From assembly GCF_025150085.1 (NCBI RefSeq), contig NZ_CP102280.1, positions 883,001-947,000 of the forward strand: 64,000 bases of DNA. Direction: 5' to 3'. The notes beneath the pieces were generated by a model. The model saw only the letters and a list, made by a program, of their open reading frames with translations, did not search any database and was not told the origin of the DNA. Shown piece by piece: positions 9,246-18,275 of this stretch (position 1 is its first letter; every line of letters begins with the position of its first letter). This DNA is from Dorea longicatena (lineage in GTDB: Bacteria > Bacillota > Clostridia > Lachnospirales > Lachnospiraceae). Both the position numbers and the translations under genes were made by a program.

Positions 9246-11576
9246 ATGACAGGAGAAACCTATAGTCTGCCTATGGTTGCCTTAAGAGGGCTCACCATAC
9301 TGCCAGAAGAGGTCAGACATTTTGATGTAAGCAGGGAAAAATCACTGCTGGCAATCGAAGAGGCAGTAAAAAACGGACAGAAATTATTCGTCAGCGCTCA
9401 GAAAGATCTGGAAACAGAGGAGCCGGGCGCAGAAGATGTATATCTGGTTGGCTGTGTGGTAACCATAAGACAGGTGGTAAAATTACCGAAGAAAATGAGT
9501 CGTGTACTTGTATCCGGAGAAGCAAGAGCAAGTCTTGTAAGACTGGACAGTGAGACACCATATCTTCAGGCAACGGTAGTAGAACTGCCGGATGATGAAG
9601 ATGTATCCGAAGAACAGACAGCGGAAAATCCAATGAATCTCGAGGCAATGATCCGGGGATTACAGGATGTATTTAAAGAATACTTGCTGAAGAATCCAAA
9701 ACTTTCAAAAGAGCTGGGAATGCAGGTAGAGGCAATCCGGGATCTGAAACATCTCGTAGATGTAATTGCGGCAAATATGCCATTTTCATTCGAAGACGCA
9801 CAGGAATTACTGGAAGAGACGAATCTTATGAGACGATATGAGCTGCTCGTATATAAGATTGTAAATGAGATTCAGGCCCAGAAGGTAAAAGAAGAGATCC
9901 AGAGCAAAGTAAAAGAACGCGTGGATAAGAATCAGAGAGAATATATTTTAAGAGAAGAACTGAAAGTGATCCGTGAAGAACTAGGTGATGACAATACGAT
10001 GTCAGATGCCGATGAGTTCCAGCAGGCAGTGGATGCACTGAAGGCTTCGAAGGAAGTAAAAGAAAAGCTGAATAAAGAGATCAAGCGTTTCCGTAATTCG
10101 ATGAATTCTCCGGCAGAAGTAGGAGTAATCCGTACTTATATCGAAACGATGCTGGAGATGCCTTGGGATAAGACATGTAAAGAACACAAAGACATTGCAT
10201 TTGCAAGACAGGTGTTGGATGAGGACCATTATGGTCTGGAAAAAGTAAAAGAGCGTGTACTGGAATATCTTGCAGTGCGTGCGCTTACGAAAAAAGGAGA
10301 AGCACCGATCATTTGTCTGGTGGGTCCTCCGGGAACCGGAAAGACATCCATTGCGAAATCTCTTTCCAGAGCTCTGAAGAAGCCATATGTCAGAATCTCA
10401 CTGGGCGGTGTCCGTGATGAAGCAGAAATCCGCGGTCACAGAAAGACCTATGTAGGTGCAATGCCGGGAAGAATTGCAAATGGAATAAAGCAGGCAGGAG
10501 TTAAGAACCCGCTGATGCTGCTAGATGAGATCGATAAGGTCAGCAATGATTATAAGGGAGATACATTCTCTGCACTTCTGGAAGTACTGGATGGAGAGCA
10601 GAATAATAAGTTCGTAGACCATTATCTGGAAGTACCGATGGATCTGTCAGAGGTGTTATTTATCACAACGGCAAACAGTCTGCAGACAATACCAAGACCG
10701 CTTCTGGACCGTATGGAAGTGATCGAGGTAACCAGTTATACAGAAAATGAAAAGCTTCACATCGCACAGGAACATCTGATTCCGAAGCAGATCGAAAAGC
10801 ATGGCCTGAAAGCAGATCAGGTAACGATTAGTAAGAATGCAATCTGGAAGATGGCACGAAATTATACGAAAGAAGCCGGTGTCCGTCAGTTAGAGCGGAA
10901 GATCGGAGGCATCTGCCGTAAAGTAGCGATGGAAATTCTGGAGAAAAAGAAGACATCGACACATGTGACAGAACGAAATCTGGAACATTATCTTGGAAAA
11001 GAACTATATAGCTACCAGATGGCAAATGAAGAAGACGAGGTTGGCATCGTGCGTGGACTTGCATGGACCAGCGTTGGAGGCGATACCCTTCAGATTGAAG
11101 TGAATGTGATGCCGGGAGAGGGAGAGATCCTTCTGACAGGCCAGCTTGGTGATGTCATGAAAGAATCCGCAAGAACAGGAATCAGTTATATCCGTTCGGT
11201 AAGCAAGGAACATGATATTGCAGATGACTTCTTCAAGAAACACGATATACATATCCATATTCCGGAAGGAGCGGTTCCGAAAGACGGACCGTCTGCCGGC
11301 ATTACGATGGCGACTGCAATCATGTCGGCAGTAACAGGAAGAAAAGTACGTGCAGATCTTGCCATGACAGGAGAGATCACACTGCGCGGTCGAGTACTTC
11401 CGATTGGTGGTTTAAAGGAAAAACTTCTGGCTGCCAAGAATGCGGGAATGAAGACCGTACTTGTCCCGGCGAAAAATGAAAGAGATGTAGAAGAAATTTC
11501 TACAGAGATCACAAAGGGACTGGAGATAAAATTTGTAACACACATGGATGAGGTGCTCAAAGAGGCACTCGTATAG
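9246..11576 (+). CDS. lon: Endopeptidase La (Lon protease)
   Basis: ATP-dependent serine protease removing damaged and regulatory proteins. Domains in order: N-terminal LAN substrate-binding domain (about 1-200, starting SLPMVALRG), helical linker, AAA+ module with Walker A GPPGTGKT (360-367) and Walker B LMLLDEIDK, and a C-terminal protease domain with the Ser683-Lys726 dyad (DGPSAGIT and GGLKEKLLAA). I choose ATG 9246, which has CAGGAGTG upstream and gives the canonical 776 residues. An in-frame ATG at 9156 would add 30 unconserved residues across the hairpin. It follows clpX and is 46 bases upstream of ysxC, a widespread pairing. Confidence 0.96.
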   Translation: MTGETYSLPMVALRGLTILPEEVRHFDVSREKSLLAIEEAVKNGQKLFVSAQKDLETEEPGAEDVYLVGCVVTIRQVVKLPKKMSRVLVSGEARASLVRLDSETPYLQATVVELPDDEDVSEEQTAENPMNLEAMIRGLQDVFKEYLLKNPKLSKELGMQVEAIRDLKHLVDVIAANMPFSFEDAQELLEETNLMRRYELLVYKIVNEIQAQKVKEEIQSKVKERVDKNQREYILREELKVIREELGDDNTMSDADEFQQAVDALKASKEVKEKLNKEIKRFRNSMNSPAEVGVIRTYIETMLEMPWDKTCKEHKDIAFARQVLDEDHYGLEKVKERVLEYLAVRALTKKGEAPIICLVGPPGTGKTSIAKSLSRALKKPYVRISLGGVRDEAEIRGHRKTYVGAMPGRIANGIKQAGVKNPLMLLDEIDKVSNDYKGDTFSALLEVLDGEQNNKFVDHYLEVPMDLSEVLFITTANSLQTIPRPLLDRMEVIEVTSYTENEKLHIAQEHLIPKQIEKHGLKADQVTISKNAIWKMARNYTKEAGVRQLERKIGGICRKVAMEILEKKKTSTHVTERNLEHYLGKELYSYQMANEEDEVGIVRGLAWTSVGGDTLQIEVNVMPGEGEILLTGQLGDVMKESARTGISYIRSVSKEHDIADDFFKKHDIHIHIPEGAVPKDGPSAGITMATAIMSAVTGRKVRADLAMTGEITLRGRVLPIGGLKEKLLAAKNAGMKTVLVPAKNERDVEEISTEITKGLEIKFVTHMDEVLKEALV

Positions 11577-11622
11577 TCAGATCTTCTGACACAGGTCAGG
11601 AGATGAATCAAAGGAGAAATAT

Positions 11623-12213
11623 ATGATAATCAGAAATATTAACCTGGAAACCGTATGTGGAATCACCAGCAAGCTTCCGGAGAATACACTCCCGGAGATC
11701 GCATTTGCAGGGAAATCCAACGTAGGAAAGTCATCCCTGATCAATGCACTTATGAACCGTAAATCTTACGCGAGAATATCCGCAACACCGGGAAAGACAC
11801 AGACGATCAACTTCTATAATATCAATGAAGAATTATATCTGGTAGACCTCCCGGGATACGGATATGCGAAGGTATCCGAACAGGAGAAAATCAAATGGGG
11901 ACAGCTGATCGAACGTTATCTGCATGGATCAAAACAGCTGAAAGTTGTCTTCCTTCTGATCGACATCCGTCACAAACCATCCGGTAATGACAAGATGATG
12001 TATGAGTGGATCGTGTCACAGGGCTTCAATCCGGTGATCATCGCAACAAAACTTGACAAGATCAAACGCAGCCAGAAAGACAAACAGATCAAGATCGTAA
12101 AAGAAGGTCTGGGAGTGTTGCCTGGAACCATTGTGATTCCATTTTCATCCGTGACGAAACAAGGACGGGATGAGATATGGGAGCTGGTGGAGAGTCAGTT
12201 CCTTAACGTTTAA
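11623..12213 (+). CDS. ysxC: Ribosome biogenesis GTP-binding protein YsxC/EngB
   Basis: Essential GTPase for late assembly of the large ribosomal subunit. G1 is GKSNVGKSS, G2 lies around TPGKTQT, G3 is DLPGYGYAK, G4 is TKLDK and G5 is the SSVTK region. The length of 196 matches the family. The start ATG follows AAGGAGAAAT. It is 46 bases after lon, an arrangement seen in many Firmicutes and consistent with one operon. The stop at 12211-12213 is directly followed by a decayed membrane-protein remnant, so the operon's 3' end has been rearranged. Confidence 0.95.
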   Translation: MIIRNINLETVCGITSKLPENTLPEIAFAGKSNVGKSSLINALMNRKSYARISATPGKTQTINFYNINEELYLVDLPGYGYAKVSEQEKIKWGQLIERYLHGSKQLKVVFLLIDIRHKPSGNDKMMYEWIVSQGFNPVIIATKLDKIKRSQKDKQIKIVKEGLGVLPGTIVIPFSSVTKQGRDEIWELVESQFLNV

Positions 12214-12220
12214 TGCATAA

Positions 12221-12400
12221 AGCGGCGGATACCCGGCCGGAACAGAAGGAATGTATGTACTGTTACCGGTACTTCTGATCGCTCACGGAATCGGTGTGTT
12301 TGCCGGAAGTAAGAATGCGACGAGGATCAATCAGAAGATGTTGAAGCGGATCGTTGCAGTTGCATCAATTGCGATTGCCTGTGTAAAATTGTTCCTGTAG
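12221..12400 (+). pseudogene. Remnant of a multi-pass membrane protein (possibly TauE/SafE-type)
   Basis: After a stop at 12218-12220 an open frame of 59 codons reads SGGYPAGTEGMYVLLPVLLI... and ends VASIAIACVKLFL at a TAG (12398-12400). It has one hydrophobic helix, a short basic loop (GSKNATRINQKMLKR) and a final hydrophobic helix, which looks like the C-terminus of a transporter. The layout resembles sulfite-exporter/TSUP-type proteins, but that is only an impression. No convincing start with a ribosome site is seen; ATG 12251 is internal. It begins right after ysxC and is most likely the 3' stub left by a deletion. Confidence 0.5.
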
Positions 12401-12451
12401 AAGAAAAAATATATTGCCATACATAGAATAAAAATGTTGAAATATCACAAT

Positions 12452-12496
12452 AGAGTTTGTCAAAGTCTTGACAAACTCTATTTCTTTTGTTATGAT
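12452..12496 (+). promoter_or_regulatory. Promoter with overlapping palindromic operator (glycyl radical operon)
   Basis: A perfect 12-bp inverted repeat, AGAGTTTGTCAA (12452-12463) and TTGACAAACTCT (12468-12479) with a 4-base spacer, overlaps a near-consensus promoter. The -35 TTGACA is at 12468-12473. A 17-base spacer follows, then the extended -10 TGT plus TATGAT at 12491-12496. The dyad covers the -35 box, the typical place for a repressor site. It lies 83 bases before the activase gene. It could also act as a terminator for the upstream remnant, but the T tract is interrupted. Confidence 0.75.
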
Positions 12497-12578
12497 TAGA
12501 CTATAGTACGAACGTTGGTCTAAATATAGCAAAAACAAATGAAAAACAGCAAGTTCGATGAGAAGAAAGGAGAATATC

Positions 12579-13487
12579 ATGGATCTTATAACAAATATCC
12601 AGAAGTATTCTATTCATGATGGTGACGGAATCCGTACTACCGTATTTTTTAAAGGATGTCCATTGAAGTGTGTATGGTGTCATAATCCTGAGACACAGCG
12701 CTTTGAACAGGAGATTCAATACGACAGAGAGAAATGTACCGGATGTGGTGCATGTGCGCAAGTCTGTCCGAACCATGCGATTACTATGGAGGAAGGCAGA
12801 CCAAAGCTTGACAAGAAGTTATGTACACTCTGTGGGAAGTGTGAGAATTTCTGTACACAGGGAATCCGTGAGATCGTAGGACAGAAATATCCGGTGAAGG
12901 CACTGGTAAAAGAACTGATGAAGGATTTGATGTTCTATGAGCAGTCCGGCGGGGGCGTTACACTTTCAGGCGGTGAAGTGATGGCAATGTCAACCGATTA
13001 TATACTTGAAATCGCAAAAGCCTTGAAGAAAGAAGAAGTATCGCTTACAATTGATACATGCGGATATGTTCCGTATGAGAAATTTGAAGCAATTCTTCCA
13101 TATGTTAATACATTCTTATATGATGTAAAGGTCATGGATCCGGAATTGCATAAGCAATACATTGGAGTAGACAACAAATTAATCTTAGATAATCTTGTAA
13201 AGCTTTCTGACGCAGGGGCAAGGATCTATATCCGTATCCCTACCGTTAAGGAAGTAAATGGAAACGAAGAGAATATGAATGAAACAATCCGTTTCCTGAA
13301 AGAACATGATATCCACCCGGCACAGGTGAATTTACTGCCGTATCACAATACAGGAAGCAGTAAATATCCAAAGCTGGATATGGAATATAAAGGTAACGAC
13401 TTGAGTGCACCGACAAAAGAAGAAATGGAAGGGTTTGTAAAACTTTTCCAGGATGCAGGCTTTTCAAACACAAAGATAGGAGGTTAA
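12579..13487 (+). CDS. Glycyl-radical enzyme activating protein (radical SAM)
   Basis: Radical SAM enzyme that installs the glycyl radical on the partner enzyme encoded next to it. The SAM-cluster motif CPLKCVWC gives Cys27, Cys31 and Cys34 (Cx3Cx2C). It is followed by two extra 4Fe-4S motifs, CTGCGACAQVCP and CTLCGKCENFC, characteristic of activases of non-pyruvate formate-lyase glycyl radical enzymes. SGGEVMAM is the SAM-binding GGE motif. I start at ATG 12579 because AAAGGAGA lies just upstream; an earlier in-frame ATG at 12558 would put the ribosome site inside the gene. Four bases separate it from hypD, so they are co-transcribed. Confidence 0.92.
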   Translation: MDLITNIQKYSIHDGDGIRTTVFFKGCPLKCVWCHNPETQRFEQEIQYDREKCTGCGACAQVCPNHAITMEEGRPKLDKKLCTLCGKCENFCTQGIREIVGQKYPVKALVKELMKDLMFYEQSGGGVTLSGGEVMAMSTDYILEIAKALKKEEVSLTIDTCGYVPYEKFEAILPYVNTFLYDVKVMDPELHKQYIGVDNKLILDNLVKLSDAGARIYIRIPTVKEVNGNEENMNETIRFLKEHDIHPAQVNLLPYHNTGSSKYPKLDMEYKGNDLSAPTKEEMEGFVKLFQDAGFSNTKIGG

Positions 13488-13491
13488 AACA

Positions 13492-15870
13492 ATGGCAGCA
13501 AAAAGAGGCATGAACGAAAGAATCCAGAAGTTAAGAGAGCTGAGTGTTACCACCCCGGTACATATCGATCTGGAAAGAGCAAAAATCGAGACAGAATTTT
13601 ACAAAGAAAATGACGGAAAGTATTCTATCCCGGTTATGAGATCTATGGTGTTAAAAGAGTATTTCTCTAAAAAGACACTGTATCTGGGAGAGGGAGAACT
13701 GATCGTAGGAGAGAAAGGAAAAGATCCACAGGCATCACCTACATTCCCGGAACTGTGCTGTCACAGCGTAGAAGATATGACAGTCATGAGCGAACGTGAT
13801 CTGGTATCTTTCCATACAACAGAAGAAGACAGAAAACTCCAGGCAGAAGAGATCATCCCATTCTGGAAGGGACGAAGCATGAGAGAGAAACTTCTCGCAG
13901 CAATGACTCCAGAGTGGAACGACTGTTATTCAGCAGGTATGTTCACAGAGTTCATGGAGCAGAGAGGACCGGGACATACATGTGGTGGTGAACAGGTATT
14001 CACAACAGGATACATGGATTATAAAGAGAAGATCAAAAAATCCATGGATGCTCTTGATTTCATGAATGATCCTGAAGCATATGACAAGATGGAAGAATTA
14101 AAAGCCATGGATATTTCCTGTGATGCAGTGATCATCCTTGGTGAGAGATATCACAAATTAGCACTGGAGATGGCTGAAAAAGAAGCTGATCCGGTACGTA
14201 AAGAGGAATTAAAACAGATTGCGGCTAACCTGGAAGTTGTTCCTGCACATGCACCACAGACATACTGGCAGGCAATCCAGTTATACTGGTTCACACATCT
14301 GGCAGTTACAACAGAGCTGAACCCATGGGATGCATTCAGTCCGGGACGTCTTGATCAGCATCTGATCAAATACTATGAAGCAGATACAGAAGCAGGAATT
14401 CTGGATGATGACAAAGCAAAAGAACTCTTAGAGTGCTTATGGGTAAAATTCTACAACCAGCCGGCACCTGTTAAAGTAGGTATCACATTAAAAGAAAGTG
14501 CTACATATGTAGACTTTGCAAATATCAATACAGGTGGAGTTACACCGGATGGTAAAGACGGCGTTAACGCAGTCAGCTATCTGATCCTTGACTGCATGGA
14601 TGATATGAAACTGGTACAGCCAAACTCTAACGTAACCATCAGCAAGAAGACTCCTGCACGTTTCTTAAAGAGAGCATGTGAGATCTCAAGAAAAGGATGG
14701 GGACAGCCGGCATTCTATAATACAGAAGCACAGACCATGGAGCTTGTTAATGCAGGTAAATCTCTGGAAGATGCACGTCGCGGCGGATCTTCAGGATGTG
14801 TTGAGACAGGAGCATGGGGAAGTGAGGCTTATATCCTGACAGGATACCTGAACATTCCTAAGGTATTCCAACTGACACTTTATAATGGATTTGATAAAGA
14901 ATCCGGCAAACAGCTTGGTCTTAAGACTGGTGAAGCAAAAGACTTCAAGTCATATGACGAATTATGGGATGCATTCCAGAAACAGTTAAAATATATCATC
15001 GATATCAAGATTCGTGGAAACAACGTGATCGAGAAACTGTATGCTGAGAATATGCCGGCACCTTGTCTGTCAGTTGTTACAAATGACTGTATCAGCAATG
15101 CAAAAGATTACAATGCAGGTGGAGCAAGATACAACACCAACTATATCCAGGGTGTAGGTATCGGAACTGTTACAGACTGTATCACAGCTGTAAAATATAA
15201 CGTATTTGATAAGAAGAATTTCACAATGGAAGAACTGCTTGAAGCAATGGATCACAACTTTGAAGGTTATGATGCAATCTTCCGTATGGTACATGATAAG
15301 ACTCCAAAATATGGTAATGACGATGACTATGCAGATTCTATCATGCAGGATGTATTCAACCTGTATCATGATCTGATCACAGGACGTCCGACTATGAGAG
15401 GCGGAAAGTACGGAGTAGATATGCTTCCTACAACATGCCACGTATACTTTGGAGAAGTAATCGGAGCAACTGCTAACGGAAGAAAGGCTAACATCCCTGT
15501 ATCAGAAGGTATCTCACCGGAGAAATCAGCCGATGTAAACGGACCTACAGCAGTTATCAAATCTTGCGCTAAGATGGATCATCTTGCAACAGCAGGAACA
15601 CTTCTGAACCAGAAGTTCACACCTGATGTAGTAGCAGGAGAAAAGGGACTGGAGAATATGGCGAGTCTGATCCGCAGCTACTTTGCAATGGATGGACATC
15701 ATGTACAGTTCAACGTTATCGACAGACAGACACTGATCGAAGCACAGAAACATCCGGATGATTACAGAGATCTGATCGTACGTGTTGCAGGATACAGTGA
15801 CTTCTTCCGTAACTTAAGCAAACCGTTACAGGATGAGATTATCAACCGTACAGAACAGTCATTCGAATAA
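13492..15870 (+). CDS. hypD: Trans-4-hydroxy-L-proline dehydratase-type glycyl radical enzyme
   Basis: Oxygen-sensitive radical enzyme. The thiyl/base pair is in SSGCVETG (Cys436, Glu438) and the glycyl radical site is VRVAGYSDFF with Gly767. The length of 792 fits. Long stretches such as KVGITLKESATY, RACEISRKGWGQPAFYN and GGARYNTNYIQG match, from memory, the characterised Clostridioides difficile HypD, which dehydrates trans-4-hydroxy-L-proline to pyrroline-5-carboxylate, so I prefer that to a pyruvate formate-lyase or diol dehydratase call. No pyrroline-5-carboxylate reductase is adjacent; it would have to be elsewhere. Note that the symbol hypD is also used for an unrelated hydrogenase maturation gene. 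A strong terminator follows. Confidence 0.85.
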   Translation: MAAKRGMNERIQKLRELSVTTPVHIDLERAKIETEFYKENDGKYSIPVMRSMVLKEYFSKKTLYLGEGELIVGEKGKDPQASPTFPELCCHSVEDMTVMSERDLVSFHTTEEDRKLQAEEIIPFWKGRSMREKLLAAMTPEWNDCYSAGMFTEFMEQRGPGHTCGGEQVFTTGYMDYKEKIKKSMDALDFMNDPEAYDKMEELKAMDISCDAVIILGERYHKLALEMAEKEADPVRKEELKQIAANLEVVPAHAPQTYWQAIQLYWFTHLAVTTELNPWDAFSPGRLDQHLIKYYEADTEAGILDDDKAKELLECLWVKFYNQPAPVKVGITLKESATYVDFANINTGGVTPDGKDGVNAVSYLILDCMDDMKLVQPNSNVTISKKTPARFLKRACEISRKGWGQPAFYNTEAQTMELVNAGKSLEDARRGGSSGCVETGAWGSEAYILTGYLNIPKVFQLTLYNGFDKESGKQLGLKTGEAKDFKSYDELWDAFQKQLKYIIDIKIRGNNVIEKLYAENMPAPCLSVVTNDCISNAKDYNAGGARYNTNYIQGVGIGTVTDCITAVKYNVFDKKNFTMEELLEAMDHNFEGYDAIFRMVHDKTPKYGNDDDYADSIMQDVFNLYHDLITGRPTMRGGKYGVDMLPTTCHVYFGEVIGATANGRKANIPVSEGISPEKSADVNGPTAVIKSCAKMDHLATAGTLLNQKFTPDVVAGEKGLENMASLIRSYFAMDGHHVQFNVIDRQTLIEAQKHPDDYRDLIVRVAGYSDFFRNLSKPLQDEIINRTEQSFE

Positions 15871-15900
15871 GATTAACAAAAGTAAAAATATGATTTTGGG

Positions 15901-15927
15901 GAGCCCGCGTTTTGCGGGCTCTTTTTT
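15901..15927 (+). terminator. Rho-independent terminator after hypD
   Basis: GAGCCCGC (15901-15908), loop GTTTT, GCGGGCTC (15914-15921), then six T residues. A GC-rich perfect 8-bp stem 31 bases after the hypD stop ends the operon. Confidence 0.93.
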
Positions 15928-16016
15928 GGATATGTTCAGAAGTGAAAAATGTGTTATCATGGGGATAAAGGATATAGAATCGAGAAGAACATATGGAAGA
16001 ATGGAGGATGATAAAG

Positions 16017-16853
16017 ATGAAAATAACAGTATTAGTAGAAAACAGCACCAGCTGCCGGCTTTATGGAGAACACGGCCTGTCAGTGTATATCGAATATGAT
16101 GGAAAGAAGTATCTTCTGGATACCGGAGCCAGTACGTTATTTGCGAAGAATGCAAAAGAACTGGGGATTAGTCTGGCAGACATAGATACCGCATTCTTAT
16201 CACACGCCCACTACGATCACAGTGGAGGATTTGAAGCATTTTTCAAAGAAAATGATAAGGCGGAAGTTTATATGCAGGACACTTCTGCGGAAAATTGTTA
16301 TTTCCGTACAGAAACCGGTGATAAATATATAGGGATACCGGTGCAGCTTCTGGAGGCGTATAAAGAACGATTCCATACATTACATACAGTATGTGAAGTG
16401 GAAAAAGGAGTCTGGGTTGTGCCGCATTCGACAGAAAATCTGGATGGAATGGGCCGCAGAGCACATATGTACCGCAAAGTGGGCGATGAATTCATTGCAG
16501 ATGATTTTGCACATGAGCAGAGTATCGTATTTGAGACAGAAAAGGGACTTGTGATATTTAACAGCTGCTCTCATGGCGGTATTGCCAATATTGTAAGAGA
16601 AGTGCAGAACGCATTTGCAGGAAAGAAAATATATGCCGTCATAGGAGGATTCCATATGATGAAGCTTTCTGGACTGGATACCCTTGGGATTCCTGTGGAT
16701 GAAGTAGTAAAAGTAGCAAGAGAACTGAAAGAACTGGGCGTAGAAAAGGTTTATACCGGACATTGTACCGGAATGATCGCATTTGGAATTATGAAAAGAG
16801 AACTTGGGAATATGGTACATGCCCTGAATACGGGATGCAGGATAGAGATTTAG
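16017..16853 (+). CDS. MBL-fold metallohydrolase
   Basis: Metallo-beta-lactamase fold protein. The metal-binding motif HAHYDH (His63, His65, Asp67, His68) lies in LSHAHYDHSGG, with further ligands at NSCSHGG and TGHCTG. It begins MKITVLVENST, typical of the group annotated as dihydropterin-aminobenzene phosphate synthase-like or as quorum-like lactonases; the substrate is unknown. I choose ATG 16017, which has GGAGG nine bases upstream. The in-frame ATG at 15993 is less well placed. The product is 278 residues. It follows the hypD terminator, so it is likely independent. Confidence 0.86.
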   Translation: MKITVLVENSTSCRLYGEHGLSVYIEYDGKKYLLDTGASTLFAKNAKELGISLADIDTAFLSHAHYDHSGGFEAFFKENDKAEVYMQDTSAENCYFRTETGDKYIGIPVQLLEAYKERFHTLHTVCEVEKGVWVVPHSTENLDGMGRRAHMYRKVGDEFIADDFAHEQSIVFETEKGLVIFNSCSHGGIANIVREVQNAFAGKKIYAVIGGFHMMKLSGLDTLGIPVDEVVKVARELKELGVEKVYTGHCTGMIAFGIMKRELGNMVHALNTGCRIEI

Positions 16854-16854
16854 T

Positions 16855-17124
16855 ATGAATTGGAAAGCAGTTGTAGGTGTAAGTATGCTGTGCATTACTA
16901 TGATGATCAGGTGTGAAGAGAAGAAAACACATAGTTCAAGAAGTAATGAGACAGTAAAAGAGAAGGTAGAAATGCAGTGACCTGTGGAGAATATGACTAT
17001 AATATGCAGAATTATTTATGGAGAAAAAGGGTTAAGCTCATTGCCAATACAGGATATTGCAGGGGAGCATATAGATACAGATAATGAGTACATGTATTAC
17101 TATTCGGTTGAATTTATAAAATAG
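16855..17124 (+). other. Gene-poor stretch with two short lipoprotein-like ORF remnants
   Basis: A 41-codon frame at 16855-16980 starts MNWKAVVGVSMLCITMM and has Cys after a hydrophobic segment, like a lipoprotein signal that then breaks. A 43-codon frame at 16993-17124 ends EHIDTDNEYMYYYSVEFIK. Neither has a clear ribosome site and neither is recognised. They read like pieces of one decayed small exported protein. A terminator closes the stretch. Confidence 0.35.
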
Positions 17125-17141
17125 CACTAATAAAAAGAAGA

Positions 17142-17183
17142 GGATGTCACGTAATCTGCTTTGATTCGTTGGCATCCTTTTTT
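17142..17183 (+). terminator. Rho-independent terminator
   Basis: GGATGTCACG (17142-17151) pairs with CGTTGGCATCC (17167-17177) with one bulge and a G-T pair, followed by TTTTTT. It lies before the convergent AraC gene. Confidence 0.7.
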
Positions 17184-17212
17184 GACATTTAGTTTTTATG
17201 ACATTATAGATT

Positions 17213-18076
17213 TCATAACCTATTTTTTATTTTTCGGTATTCTCTTGGCGAATATCCTTTCAGCTTGTGAAAAAGCCGGCTGAAATAAAGCTGGTTATCA
17301 TATCCGACAATCTTAGAAATCTCATTGATGGAATAAGTTGTTGTTTCAAGTAACATCTGAGCATTGTTGATGCGGATTCCCACAATGAATTGCATTGGTG
17401 TAGAACCGGTATATTTTTTGAAATTTCGGATAAACCAGCTGACACTCATGCCTCGTGAGGCAGCATAATCATCAATATTGATATTTTGATTGTAGTTTTC
17501 ACTGAAAAAGGTAACAGCATTATCCATCTCATGATCAAGGTATTCATTTTTTAATATGTGCTCTCTTGTCAGTTCCCGGTGGAAACTGATCAGAAGATGA
17601 CGTAGCAAAAGGACAAGCATTTCCTCATAATTATCTTGACAGCGTTGGAGCTCGATAATAATACGCTTGAAAATTTGTTCATATTCATTAGATGTACCAA
17701 CTTGAAAGACATGTTCTTTATCCGGAAACCCATATTGACGTAAGATATTTTTTACATTGCTTCCTGTGAAGTGAATCCAGTATACTTCTGTCTTATCTTC
17801 TCCGTAATATTCATATTTTTGGAGTTCTTTCGGTCTGTACAGTACAACGTTGCCGGCTGGAACAATCGTTTCATTATTTACATTATCAAAATGAAAATGT
17901 CCACAACCAGCAGTGATATATATAATCTGATAATCCAGACGACCCCTTGGACGGTAGGTCGGAAGTTTGGGATGTCTGGAAAGACGGTAAGTACCACAGC
18001 TACCGACAATCAGCGGACGACTTTTGTCTTTGAAATCCATATGTGAGTGGTTCAAATAACCGGTGTTCAAATACAT
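17213..18076 (-). CDS. AraC-family transcriptional regulator (lac locus)
   Basis: A 287-residue regulator. The N-terminal part (about 1-160) is cupin/AraC-binding-like (GSCGTYRLSRHPKLPTYRPR, HFDNVNNETIVPAGNV). The C-terminal about 100 residues are a double helix-turn-helix with SWFIRNFKKYTGSTPMQF and the AraC signature region SINEISKIVGYDNQLYFSRL ending in KGYSPREYRK. It is divergent from the beta-galactosidase gene with 199 bases between, so it most likely senses a sugar and controls that gene. Direct repeats and a palindrome in the shared intergenic DNA fit AraC-type sites. The effector is not known. Confidence 0.92.
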   Translation of the reverse strand: MYLNTGYLNHSHMDFKDKSRPLIVGSCGTYRLSRHPKLPTYRPRGRLDYQIIYITAGCGHFHFDNVNNETIVPAGNVVLYRPKELQKYEYYGEDKTEVYWIHFTGSNVKNILRQYGFPDKEHVFQVGTSNEYEQIFKRIIIELQRCQDNYEEMLVLLLRHLLISFHRELTREHILKNEYLDHEMDNAVTFFSENYNQNINIDDYAASRGMSVSWFIRNFKKYTGSTPMQFIVGIRINNAQMLLETTTYSINEISKIVGYDNQLYFSRLFHKLKGYSPREYRKIKNRL

Positions 18077-18122
18077 AGGACAGCACCTCTTTTCGTACTT
18101 TTTATCATTGTATCATTTAGTG

Positions 18123-18183
18123 CATATTTTGTCTAATCCAATTCATAGACATATTTTGCGAATTAGGATAAGCTATATATAGC
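18123..18183. promoter_or_regulatory. Operator-like repeats between araC-type gene and lacZ
   Basis: CATATTTTG occurs twice in direct orientation (18123-18131 and 18150-18158, 27 bases apart), each followed a few bases later by AAT. A 12-bp palindrome GCTATATATAGC lies at 18172-18183. Direct repeats are typical AraC-family sites. Assignment is inference. Confidence 0.45.
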
Positions 18184-18275
18184 ATAACTAAGGAACGTAA
18201 ACAAAAAGTAAAGTATAAGGTTTGCTTTAGGAAAACAAAGAACAAAAAAGTATATGTATTGGAGGAGAGCTATTT

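Noticed and set aside
13492..15870. Pyruvate formate-lyase, choline trimethylamine-lyase or glycerol dehydratase
   Set aside because: The active site reads SSGCVETG and long segments match HypD as remembered; the Cys-Cys pair of pyruvate formate-lyase is absent.
15833..16155. Frames on both strands between hypD and the MBL gene
   Set aside because: They span the hypD terminator and have no ribosome sites.
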